Part shown: piece by piece, positions 26,632 to 33,952 of the stretch | How positions within the stretch are numbered: position 1 is the stretch's first letter | Layout: every line of letters starts with the position of its first letter | NCBI GenBank assembly: GCA_003136215.1 | Contig: PLDO01000477.1 | Location: 1 to 33,952, forward strand | Source of the DNA: Bryobacterales bacterium | GTDB taxonomy: Bacteria > Acidobacteriota > Terriglobia > Bryobacterales > Bryobacteraceae | Reading direction: 5' to 3' | Length of the DNA stretch: 33,952 nt | Program-made: the position numbers and the translations under genes | Notes under the pieces: model-generated | What the model was told of the DNA's origin: nothing | Databases searched by the model: none | What the model saw: the letters and a program-made list of their open reading frames with translations, nothing else

Positions 26632-28086
26632 CTACGGAACGGATTCCAAATGGGCGCCCCCACCTGGCGAGGGCAGCACCTGGAGCGCCTTCGGCTGTTT
26701 CTCGCAATCCGGAAGCGGGGTGACGGAGTAATAATTCAGCCCGTATCTCCAATCGCGCTTGACACTCCCAATACAAATCTCGCCCGCCCGCCCGCCGATC
26801 TCCCCCCACAAACCGCGGGCGGAGACATGGCGGTCCAGTTCCGGCGTGGCAACGGTCTTCAAATAGGCCATCCCCAGCGCTGCCCCCGCGGCCACCGCCA
26901 GCACGGCAGCCACCCGCTTGCCGCGCGCTTCCAGCAGCCACGCCGCCAGCGCCAACGCCACCGCGGCCAGCCACACTGGCTGAAACGCCGGATATGAGGC
27001 GCGCGAGAGCCCGTTCAGGACCGCGGCCGGCAGCACTTGCGCCGTAATCGGAAAGGCCACCAGCAGCAGGGCGCAGGCGGCTAGCCATGCGCGGGCGTCG
27101 GCCGCTTCGTCCAGCGCCAGCGCCATCAATGCCGCCGCTGCCGGCAGCAGCGGCAGAATATACCCCGGCATCTTATTAATGGAGATGGAAAAGAGTACCA
27201 GCACCGCCAGCACCCACACGGCGAGGAATACGCGCCGCGAGTCCCGGAAGACCCGTCGCCCTGCCGCCAGCCCCAGCAGTGGCGTCCAGGGCAGCAGCCC
27301 CACCACCAGGACCGGCAGGTAGAACCACACCGGCCGTCCATGCATCAGTGCGGGGGAAGTGACCCGCGAGAAATGTTGTACCACGAAGAACTCGTGGATA
27401 AACGTCCACCCGTTCCGCCAGTAGCACAGCGCGTACCACGGGAGCGCCACCAGCAGGAACGGCGCTACCACGCGCCAGTGCAGCCAGTCCCGCACGTGAC
27501 GCCCCATCAGCAGAGGCGCAGCCAGCGCCAGCGGGACCAACCCCTTGGCCAGCACCGCGAACCCGAACATCGCCGCCGCCGCCGGCAGTTGCCGGGTATC
27601 GCGCCGCGCCACCCATGGCAGCGCCAGCAGCATCGCCGCCGAAAAGGTAGCAGTCAGCGGCAGGTCCGTTACGCCATTCTGGCTATACGCCACCCACATG
27701 CCGCTAGAGCCCAGAATCAGGCTGGCCAGCCACGCCGCGCGGCAGCCGAATTCACGCCGCAGCGTCCACCAATAGAAAGCCAGGAACCCCACCGCCGCCA
27801 GCGCGCCCGGCAACCGCGGCGCCAGTTCCGTGCCGAGCCCCAGGCGAAACCCCAGACCGCTCAGCCAGTACAGCAGCGCCGGTTTCTCGAACCACGGCGC
27901 GCCCCAAAGCCGCGGCGTAATCCAATCGCCGGAGCGCGCCATCTCGCGCGCAATCGACGCATACCTTGGTTCGTCCGGCCCGAGCAAACCCGTCGCGCTC
28001 AAGTCGTAGAAGTAGACCAGGTATGCCAGCGGGAGGACCACCCAAAGCAAGCGCGGGATTTTCCGGGGCACCCTCTCAGTATGCAC
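26632..28086 (-). CDS. GT39/ArnT-like membrane glycosyltransferase (PMT family)
   Basis: 484 residues from GTG 28086 (a GTG five codons later is an alternative). The first segment (LLWVVLPLAYLVYFYDL) and the loop GLLGPDEPRYASIAREMARS, holding the conserved Asp (about 38), are the hallmarks of PMT_2/ArnT-like enzymes, which use a polyprenyl-phosphate sugar on the outer face of the inner membrane. WGAPWFEKPALLYWLSGL and WIT fit as well. About 11-12 hydrophobic helices follow, ending in a soluble periplasmic tail (~410-484). The acceptor (lipid A, protein or glycan) cannot be told. The start codon touches a palindromic repeat at 28092. Confidence 0.9.
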   Translation of the reverse strand: MHTERVPRKIPRLLWVVLPLAYLVYFYDLSATGLLGPDEPRYASIAREMARSGDWITPRLWGAPWFEKPALLYWLSGLGFRLGLGTELAPRLPGALAAVGFLAFYWWTLRREFGCRAAWLASLILGSSGMWVAYSQNGVTDLPLTATFSAAMLLALPWVARRDTRQLPAAAAMFGFAVLAKGLVPLALAAPLLMGRHVRDWLHWRVVAPFLLVALPWYALCYWRNGWTFIHEFFVVQHFSRVTSPALMHGRPVWFYLPVLVVGLLPWTPLLGLAAGRRVFRDSRRVFLAVWVLAVLVLFSISINKMPGYILPLLPAAAALMALALDEAADARAWLAACALLLVAFPITAQVLPAAVLNGLSRASYPAFQPVWLAAVALALAAWLLEARGKRVAAVLAVAAGAALGMAYLKTVATPELDRHVSARGLWGEIGGRAGEICIGSVKRDWRYGLNYYSVTPLPDCEKQPKALQVLPSPGGGAHLESVP

Positions 28087-28091
28087 GGTTC

Positions 28092-28109
28092 GCAGGCGAA
28101 ACCGCCTGC
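28092..28109. repeat. 18-base palindrome, copy 1 of 3
   Basis: GCAGGCGAAACCGCCTGC, a hairpin with a 7-base stem. The identical sequence is at 33376-33393 and its reverse complement at 33535-33552. It stands 6 bases upstream of the glycosyltransferase start codon. Confidence 0.9.
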
Positions 28110-28144
28110 GCCACCAACAACAAGTTTCTTGCCTGCAATGGTGG

Positions 28145-28180
28145 GGCAGGCTTCAGCCTGCCAACGCCCGCCTGCGGGCG
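28145..28180. repeat. two further hairpins in the glycosyltransferase/kinase gap
   Basis: GGCAGGCTTCAGCCTGCC (28145-28162) and CGCCCGCCTGCGGGCG (28165-28180) are exact stem-loops. Together with the 18-base palindrome they fill most of the 177-base divergent gap between 28086 and 28264. Confidence 0.75.
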
Positions 28181-28263
28181 CATTGTTTCACAGCTCCTGA
28201 CGGTGCGGCTCGGATTGGGGCGTGAGCGCAGCGCCGCCTCCTTGCGCTAAATTGAAGCTTCCG

Positions 28264-29339
28264 ATGCCAACTCCCGGGAAACCGCTGGACTGCCTGCTGC
28301 TCGCCGACGACCTGACGGGAGCTTGCGACGCCGCCGTGCATTTCGCGGCCACCGTCCTGCTTGTGCCCGGCGCCAACGCCCCCGGCGCGCGCGTGCTCGC
28401 CCTCAGCACGGAGAGCCGCGATCTCCCTCCAGAAGAGATCCGCCGCGCCCTGCTCGCTCTGGCGGCGGAGTTCCCTGCCGGTTCCGCGAATCGCGTCTTC
28501 AAGAAGATCGATTCCACCATGCGGGGCAATACGGGCCTCGAAATCGCCGCCGCCCTCGCGGCGTTCCACTGCGATGCCGCCGTTGTCTGCCCCGCGTTCC
28601 CCTTCATGCATCGCCTCGTCGAAGGTGGAGTTTTGCGCGTCGCCACCGCGCCCGAATTCGCTCCCATCGATGTGGCCGCCCGTCTGCGGACGCAGTCCGG
28701 GCAGGCGTGCGCGCACACTCGTCCGGATGGCATTGCGGCGCTTCTCTCCGCGGGCGCTTCAATCGTGTCCGTGGATGCCGTCTGCGACGCCGATCTGGAT
28801 TCCATTGCCTCCGCTATCCTGCCCATGGGACGCCGCATTCTGTGGGTAGGCTCAGCCGGCCTGGCCTCGGCGATGGCACGCGTGCTCCGCCGGGAGTGCG
28901 CTCCGCCGCCGGCGCCGCCGTGCTCCGGCGCCGCGCTTTTCTGCATCGGGTCCACTCACCCCGTGACCCTCGCCCAGCAGACCGCGCTGCTGGCCGAAAG
29001 ACCTTGCGTGCTGGCCGCCACGCGGGAATCGATCTCCGCCGCGCTCGCTTCCGGCAAACACGTGGTCCTGCCAATTCCACGCGGCCAGGTCCCGGTGGAG
29101 CGGTTGCGCGAATGCATCGCCGGCGTACCGGCCGCGGCTTTGGTGCTCTCCGGCGGCGATACCGCGTCTCTGGTCTGCCGCGCCGCCGGCGCGCAGCGCA
29201 TCGAACTATGCGATGAAATCGTGCCCGGGGTGCCGCGCGGCTTTCTCCACGGCGGAGAATTCGACGGCGTCTGCGTCGTCACCAAGTCCGGCGGGTTCGG
29301 CGATCGCGATACCCTGGTTCAAGTAGCGGATTATCTTAC

Positions 29340-29358
<19 letters not shown>
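28264..29358 (+). CDS. DUF1537 four-carbon acid sugar kinase (OtnK/DtnK-like)
   Basis: 364 residues from ATG 28264. It has the two domains of the family: N-terminal sugar-acid binding (CLLLADDLTGACDAAVHFA, FKKIDSTMRGNTGLEIAAAL, AAVVCPAFPFMHRLVEGGVL) and C-terminal nucleotide binding (RILWVGSAGLASAMARVL, FCIGSTHPVTLAQQ, LVLSGGDTASLVCRAAG, FGDRDTLVQVADYL). Characterised members phosphorylate D-threonate, D-erythronate or 3-oxo-tetronates at O4. It is shorter than most (about 400-470). It overlaps the pdxA2-like gene by 19 bases, the pairing found for D-threonate kinase. The frame extends upstream, but ATG 28264 begins right at the conserved segment, with GAAG just before it and TAAATT (28248-28253) as a possible -10. 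Confidence 0.9.
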
Positions 29359-30293
<935 letters not shown>

Positions 30294-30296
<3 letters not shown>

Positions 30297-30302
30297 TACC
30301 AT
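30294..30302 (+). promoter_or_regulatory. extended -10 box at the end of the pdxA2-like gene
   Basis: TGATACCAT fits TGnTAnnnT, contains the TGA stop of the dehydrogenase gene and ends 9 bases before the NIPSNAP ATG (30312). It suggests a separate, nearly leaderless message for the NIPSNAP gene. Confidence 0.4.
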
Positions 30303-30311
30303 GCTGGTTCT

Positions 30312-31091
30312 ATGACCAGACGGACATTCCTTCCCACCGCCGCGTCAGTGATGGCGGCGGGTAATGCGGCGGCCGCCGATGCCGCCAAAAGCGTGATTCT
30401 CGAACTCCGCCGCATCCAGTTGCGCAACAGCCCGGACAACCAGCGCCAGCGGAACAACGATTTTCTGAAGCAGCAGGTGGCCGCCTTCGACCGTGCCGGC
30501 GCCGGGCCCACCGGCGTGTTCTCCAGCAATATCGCCTCCGACGGCCCCTTCCTTCTGGTGCTATCGAGCTACCCCTCCCTCTCCGGCATGGAGCAGGTGC
30601 AGGCCAAGCTGGCCGTCGACGCCGAATATCAAAAGGCGCTCGATGCCTACAACGCGCTGCCCGGCCTCAACTACGAGCGCATGGAGAGCAGCCTGCTGCG
30701 CGCCTTCGATGGCTACCCCAAAATCGTGCCGCCACCCAACGATGGCAAGCGGCCGGCGCGCCTGTTTGAATTCCGCCAGTACGAATCGCACAATACCGCC
30801 ACGCTGAAACGTAAGGTCAAGATGTTCAACGATGGCGAAATCGCCGTCTTCGTGCGCGCCGGCGGCCAGCCGGTATTCTTCGGCGAGACCATCGTCGGCC
30901 CTCGCCAACCCAACCTGACTTATATGCTTTCCTACGATGATCTCCCCGGCCACGATAAGGTCTGGAAGGCTTTCGGCGCCGATCCCGAGTGGCAGAAACT
31001 GCGCGCCACCCCGGGACTTTCGGATGTCGAAACAGTATCCAACATCACCAACTATCTGGTGAGCCCGCTCGCGTTTTCGCAGATCCGCTGA
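30312..31091 (+). CDS. NIPSNAP-family protein, probably exported
   Basis: 259 residues. The start MTRRTFLPTAASVMAAGNAA resembles a Tat-type signal (twin Arg, then a weakly hydrophobic stretch). Two ferredoxin-like NIPSNAP repeats follow: residues ~27-130 (SVILELRRIQLRNSPDNQRQ, FLLVLSSYPSL) and ~145-255 (RLFEFRQYESHNTATLKRKV, MFNDGEIAVFVRAG, PVFFGETIVGPRQPNLTYML). Two-repeat NIPSNAP proteins of this type are frequent in Acidobacteria and Planctomycetes; their function is unknown, though the fold is that of dimeric alpha/beta-barrel enzymes. It lies 15 bases after the pdxA2-like gene and may share its transcript in part. Confidence 0.88.
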   Translation: MTRRTFLPTAASVMAAGNAAAADAAKSVILELRRIQLRNSPDNQRQRNNDFLKQQVAAFDRAGAGPTGVFSSNIASDGPFLLVLSSYPSLSGMEQVQAKLAVDAEYQKALDAYNALPGLNYERMESSLLRAFDGYPKIVPPPNDGKRPARLFEFRQYESHNTATLKRKVKMFNDGEIAVFVRAGGQPVFFGETIVGPRQPNLTYMLSYDDLPGHDKVWKAFGADPEWQKLRATPGLSDVETVSNITNYLVSPLAFSQIR

Positions 31092-31100
31092 GAGTGCCGG

Positions 31101-31176
31101 GCAGCCTATCCAGGCTGCGGACCCGCTTTCCAGCGGGTCCAGCCGGCTGAAAAACCGGCTGCAAGGCAAGATTGCC
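31101..31176. repeat. run of four consecutive hairpins
   Basis: Stem-loops at 31101-31118 (GCAGCCT/AGGCTGC), 31119-31140 (GGACCCGCT/AGCGGGTCC), 31142-31162 (GCCGGCT/ACCGGCTGC) and 31165-31176 (GGCAA/TTGCC) follow one another with almost no spacers. They fill the 98-base gap between the convergent NIPSNAP gene and the large secreted-protein gene and probably terminate both. Confidence 0.7.
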
Positions 31177-31189
31177 TGCCCACAGGACA

Positions 31190-33337
31190 CTACCGTGAAA
31201 TGATCGTCAGGCCGTGGGCGTCGGCAAACCTCCGAATTTCGGCGGCGGCTTCTTCGGCACCGGTGGCGGTTGTCAGCATGAACTGCGTCCCTTTCGGAAA
31301 CTGGCCCAGCTTCTCTTCGATATCCGCCAGCGATTCGAATTCGTAGCACTGCGCGACGGTCGCGTTCGCCGGGCCGCGCAGTTCCAGTCGCAGCGGCCTC
31401 TGCCACGCGCTCAGATCCTGCCGGGTTTCCTGCACGCAACGCTCCGAAACACACAGCGATTCGATGGTACGCAGGTCCGTCTCGGTGGCCAGCCAGTGCC
31501 GGCCTCGCGCGATCGCTTTGCGCAACTCCATTTCCAGTCCGACGCCCTCGCCGTTCCGCTCCAACTCCGCCGCCTTGCCTTTCCAGTAGTCATGGAAGTA
31601 GCGGAAGGTGTCCCACAGCGGAGGGAGCGCCGCCGGCGATCCGAACCTGCCCAGCGACTGCGCCGCCGTCTTCTTGATACTTACCGTGCGGTGCATGAGG
31701 TACGCCGTCATGTACCTTTCCAGCACCGGCCCCATGGCGATGCGCGGCGTGCGGTCGAAATACATCGCCGTGCAGCGCGGCGGTTCCGCCTGCATGTCCC
31801 AGGGGTGGCTGTGGAAGACGCGGTCGGCATATTCCGGGTCCACGCGCACGAAATACGCCATGAGTTCCGGCTGGCACGAATCCTGCTCCCGTTCGTAGAT
31901 TGCCTTGACGCGCGGCAAGGCTTCGGGAGTGGCGTATTTCGCCAGCGCCGTCATGCTGAGTTGCCTGTTCCAGCCGCCCGGCCGCTGCGCACCGGCCAGC
32001 GCCGCGATCAATTCGTCGTCCGTAATGTGGGCGGCGTCCGGCGGCAGCAGGGCAAGCTGCGGCGCATCCAGCCACGTGCGATCCTTCTTGAGTTCCGCTG
32101 TAATGCGCGCCTGCGCCCGTGCGGGGTCGATCTCATAGAGACCTGCCAGCGCCGCGTGCGGCGCTTCGTAATAGTCTCCGGGCTTCCAGCCATCCAGCAC
32201 CGATTCGAGCAGCGGGATCAGGTCGCGCGATCGCAGGGCGCTCGCGTAGAAGGAGAGCAACTGCCGTTGCCACCGCGCTTCCAGGGTCGGGTAGGACTTG
32301 ATGAACTCACTCTGGAGCGCCGGAACCCATTCGGGACGCGGTTGCGCCTGTTGCACCCGTTCCATCAGGGTTTGGAACGCGACCGCCTTCGCCTCACCCA
32401 CCTTCACTGGCACGCTGGCCGCCAGGGCCGTGCTCGCTTTGTCCATGACGGATTCACGGTAGTCTCCCCATTGCCTCCAGTATTGCGTCTGCTCGGCGCC
32501 CGGCGCGGGCAGGTGCGCGGTGGCGCAGATACGGCCCAGCTGATCGAGGTAGTAGGAGGACACCGCCTGGCCCGGCGCCGCGATGCCCGATTGCATCAGT
32601 TCGCAAACCCGCGCCGGCTGGCGGCTGGCGAGCAATCCTTGCAGCAGGGTGCCCTCTTCCACAGGCAGCAGTTCGAGAGCAGCGCGCCACGCCGCCGGAG
32701 TGTCCAGAAAGCGCAATTGCGCGGCGGCGGCCCTGCGCGCTTCGTACCCCTCATTACGCGTCGGCTCGGGGCCTTTCAGTGTCGCGACGCTGGCGGCGAT
32801 CGTCTGCGCGACCCACGCGGGGGATGCGGCCACGATTTCCAGTTCGACGGTGTTGGAGACGGCGTACTGCGCCGGGTCCGCGTACCCATAGGGCCCTCCG
32901 GCGGAGCGCACCTGCTTGCGCGCCAGCGCCGCCACCCGGTAACGCCCCGGCCGCATCGCAGGCAGCCAGGCGTTCAGCGAAATCACCGGCGAGCGCGGCA
33001 AGAGGCCGCCGAAATCGCCATTCATCATCATGCCGCCGCCCATCGGCGCGGACGGAAAACAGGGGGAGGCCAGGGTTCCGCAAGTCCCCGCCGGGTCGAA
33101 CAGGAAGCCATAAGATGACCAAATCTCCGGGGGCAGGGGCTGGGGCGGCGGAACGCCCGGACCCGGGTCGGTCACTTCGGCGCGGATCAGTTCACTCTGT
33201 CGATAGCTCCCCTCCCGGAGGAGGCGCAGCAGAACCTCAATACCGGGCGGGTTTTTGGCGCGCAGCGCGCTCCACGGATCGGGGCTTTGCTGCGCCAGTG
33301 CAACGGGGAGGTACAAGAGCCAGATCAAGCGGCGCAT
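31190..33337 (-). CDS. large secreted protein of unknown function with alpha-helical repeats
   Basis: 715 residues; MRRLIWLLYLPVALAQQ is a signal peptide and AAGGTGG precedes the ATG by 8 bases. Residues ~40-170 form a beta-rich domain (LREGSYRQSELIRAEVTDPG, PGRYRVAALARKQ, SNTVELEIVAAS) with an unusual Met/Gly patch (PMGGGMMMNGDFGG, about residues 97-110). Residues ~180-620 are mostly helical with HEAT-like spacing (ALAGLYEIDPARAQARITAE, STALAKYATPEALPRVK-type units, KKTAAQSLGRFGSPAALPPL). The last ~70 residues may form a small alpha/beta domain (ADIEEKLGQFPKGTQFMLTT). Similar long exported proteins are typical of Solibacter-type Acidobacteria. No function is assigned. Confidence 0.8.
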   Translation of the reverse strand: MRRLIWLLYLPVALAQQSPDPWSALRAKNPPGIEVLLRLLREGSYRQSELIRAEVTDPGPGVPPPQPLPPEIWSSYGFLFDPAGTCGTLASPCFPSAPMGGGMMMNGDFGGLLPRSPVISLNAWLPAMRPGRYRVAALARKQVRSAGGPYGYADPAQYAVSNTVELEIVAASPAWVAQTIAASVATLKGPEPTRNEGYEARRAAAAQLRFLDTPAAWRAALELLPVEEGTLLQGLLASRQPARVCELMQSGIAAPGQAVSSYYLDQLGRICATAHLPAPGAEQTQYWRQWGDYRESVMDKASTALAASVPVKVGEAKAVAFQTLMERVQQAQPRPEWVPALQSEFIKSYPTLEARWQRQLLSFYASALRSRDLIPLLESVLDGWKPGDYYEAPHAALAGLYEIDPARAQARITAELKKDRTWLDAPQLALLPPDAAHITDDELIAALAGAQRPGGWNRQLSMTALAKYATPEALPRVKAIYEREQDSCQPELMAYFVRVDPEYADRVFHSHPWDMQAEPPRCTAMYFDRTPRIAMGPVLERYMTAYLMHRTVSIKKTAAQSLGRFGSPAALPPLWDTFRYFHDYWKGKAAELERNGEGVGLEMELRKAIARGRHWLATETDLRTIESLCVSERCVQETRQDLSAWQRPLRLELRGPANATVAQCYEFESLADIEEKLGQFPKGTQFMLTTATGAEEAAAEIRRFADAHGLTIISR

Positions 33338-33375
33338 AAGGGACCACCTTCACCTTAGCGCACGGTTCCGGCGCG

Positions 33376-33393
33376 GCAGGCGAAACCGCCTGC
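33376..33393. repeat. 18-base palindrome, copy 2 of 3
   Basis: Exact copy of 28092-28109. It marks the left end of the tandem-repeat cluster. Confidence 0.9.
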
Positions 33394-33540
33394 CCCACCA
33401 CTGCAAACACGGGTTGTGCACCTTGGTGGCGCAGACGCCTGCCCCACCCACTGCAAAGACACGGGTTGTGCACCTTGGTGGCGCAGGCGCCTGCCCCACC
33501 CACTGCAAAGACACGGGTTGTGCTCCTTGGTGGCGCAGGC
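33388..33540. repeat. tandem repeat, three units of about 52 bases
   Basis: Units begin at 33388, 33437 and 33489 with GCCTGCCCCACC and contain CTGCAAA, ACACGGGTTGTGC and CCTTGGTGGCGCAG. The first unit is 49 bases (short by three in two places), the others 52; the last differs by one base (GTGCTCC for GTGCACC). The unit is not coding in a meaningful way. The array is closed on both sides by the 18-base palindrome in opposite orientation. Confidence 0.9.
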
Positions 33541-33552
33541 GGTTTCGCCTGC
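33535..33552. repeat. 18-base palindrome, copy 3 of 3 (inverted)
   Basis: GCAGGCGGTTTCGCCTGC, the exact reverse complement of copies 1 and 2. It closes the tandem array 18 bases before the stop codon of the next minus-strand gene. Confidence 0.9.
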
Positions 33553-33569
33553 GTGTCGCGATTTGGTAT

Positions 33570-33952
33570 TCAGCGAACTCGTACCAGCAGATTCAGCGCG
33601 GCCTCCAGTTCCGGCTGCCGTTTGACCACGGGGCCGTTGAAGAACACTGCCGGCGGCAGGGCGTCTTTCCATTCGACTCCCGGCGGATAGAGCGCGGCCA
33701 GATCCCACAGGATGTTGTCGTGCAGGCAGCACGCCTGCTTGGGTTGGGGATCGCGCGCGTCGGCGGCCAGGCGCTGGGCCAGCAGATGCCGCGGGTCCCA
33801 ATACTGGCGGGCGCGGGCGTCCTTGAGGCGGGCCAGCACGCCGGCGCTTGGGCTCTGCCAATCGGTGGCAAGCATCGGCTCCCAGACGGCGAAGACCTGA
33901 ATCCGCGCTGCCGGATCTTGCTCTAGAATCTGTTGCACCGCGGAAGACCCCC
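33570..33952 (-). CDS. C-terminal part of a protein of unknown function, possibly thioredoxin-like (5' end cut)
   Basis: About 126 residues are visible and the frame stays open to the window edge, so the true start is outside. Readable segments are VQQILEQDPAARIQVFAVWE, EPMLATDWQSPSAGVLARL, DARARQYWDPRHLLAQRLA, ACCLHDNILWDLAALYPPG, and a C-terminal VFFNGPVVKRQPELEAALNL. The order of a VFAVWEPML strand, then ARQYWDP and a closing FFNGPVV strand, recalls the thioredoxin-like proteins of Acidobacteria in which a CxxC lies upstream; that part is not in the window. An internal GTG at 33938 should not be taken as the start. Confidence 0.55.
   Translation of the reverse strand, partial: GSSAVQQILEQDPAARIQVFAVWEPMLATDWQSPSAGVLARLKDARARQYWDPRHLLAQRLAADARDPQPKQACCLHDNILWDLAALYPPGVEWKDALPPAVFFNGPVVKRQPELEAALNLLVRVR

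Noticed and set aside
33388-33540. CRISPR-like array
   Set aside because: Units abut without distinct spacers, the repeat is about 52 bases, and no cas gene is present; it is a plain tandem repeat.

Overview
The window reads as a chromosomal segment of a high-GC acidobacterium, most likely of the Solibacter/Bryobacter type (inference from gene content; no rRNA is present). The markers are a TonB-dependent receptor of the carboxypeptidase-regulatory-domain type followed directly by a vWFA-related protein, a TIGR03435-family protein, a DUF1080 protein, a NIPSNAP protein, large secreted proteins of unknown function, and many palindromic intergenic repeats. No IS element, phage gene, CRISPR array, tRNA or rRNA was seen. 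About 27 genes can be supported, and both ends of the window cut a gene.

Layout. 1-3457 (minus): a tight four-gene run in the order LytS-type sensor kinase, methyltransferase, secreted protein of unknown function, DtxR-family regulator (cut). 3510-4777 (plus): ribA, then a DUF433/DUF5615 toxin-antitoxin-like pair. 4976-10032 (plus): the TonB receptor and the vWFA-related protein, meeting a TIGR03435 protein tail to tail. 11337-13896: a divergent pair, GH3 beta-glucosidase (minus) and DUF1080 protein (plus), which fits breakdown of plant or microbial glycans. 14037-15453 (minus): an ArsA/Get3-type ATPase with a C-terminal HSP20-like domain and a tiny CxxC partner gene. 15687-17975 (plus): ispG, a DUF2203 gene and a CYTH-domain gene. 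18092-20456 (plus): a methyltransferase with a regulatory domain, then a lower-GC methyltransferase enclosed by an 85-base direct repeat whose second copy is the tail of a lost paralogue of the first gene. 20496-21602: a SpoIIE/RsbU-type phosphatase. 21618-23332 (minus): metX-metW with an ATGA overlap. 23422-26555: a CrtC/AttH-like lipocalin protein, a LacD-type aldolase, and a GRP-type sugar transporter on the opposite strand. 26632-28086 (minus): a GT39/ArnT-like membrane glycosyltransferase. 28264-31091 (plus): a DUF1537 acid-sugar kinase overlapping a pdxA2-like dehydrogenase, then a NIPSNAP protein; the first two form a plausible route from a four-carbon acid sugar to DHAP. 31190-33952 (minus): a large secreted protein of unknown function and a cut gene, separated by a tandem-repeat/palindrome cluster.

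Two window-wide patterns stand out. First, several genes have a TAnnnT or TGnTAnnnT -10-like box only 6-9 bases before the start codon and no clear Shine-Dalgarno sequence, which suggests leaderless transcripts. Second, almost every gap between convergent genes or operons carries a palindrome or hairpin cluster, and one 18-base palindrome occurs three times exactly.
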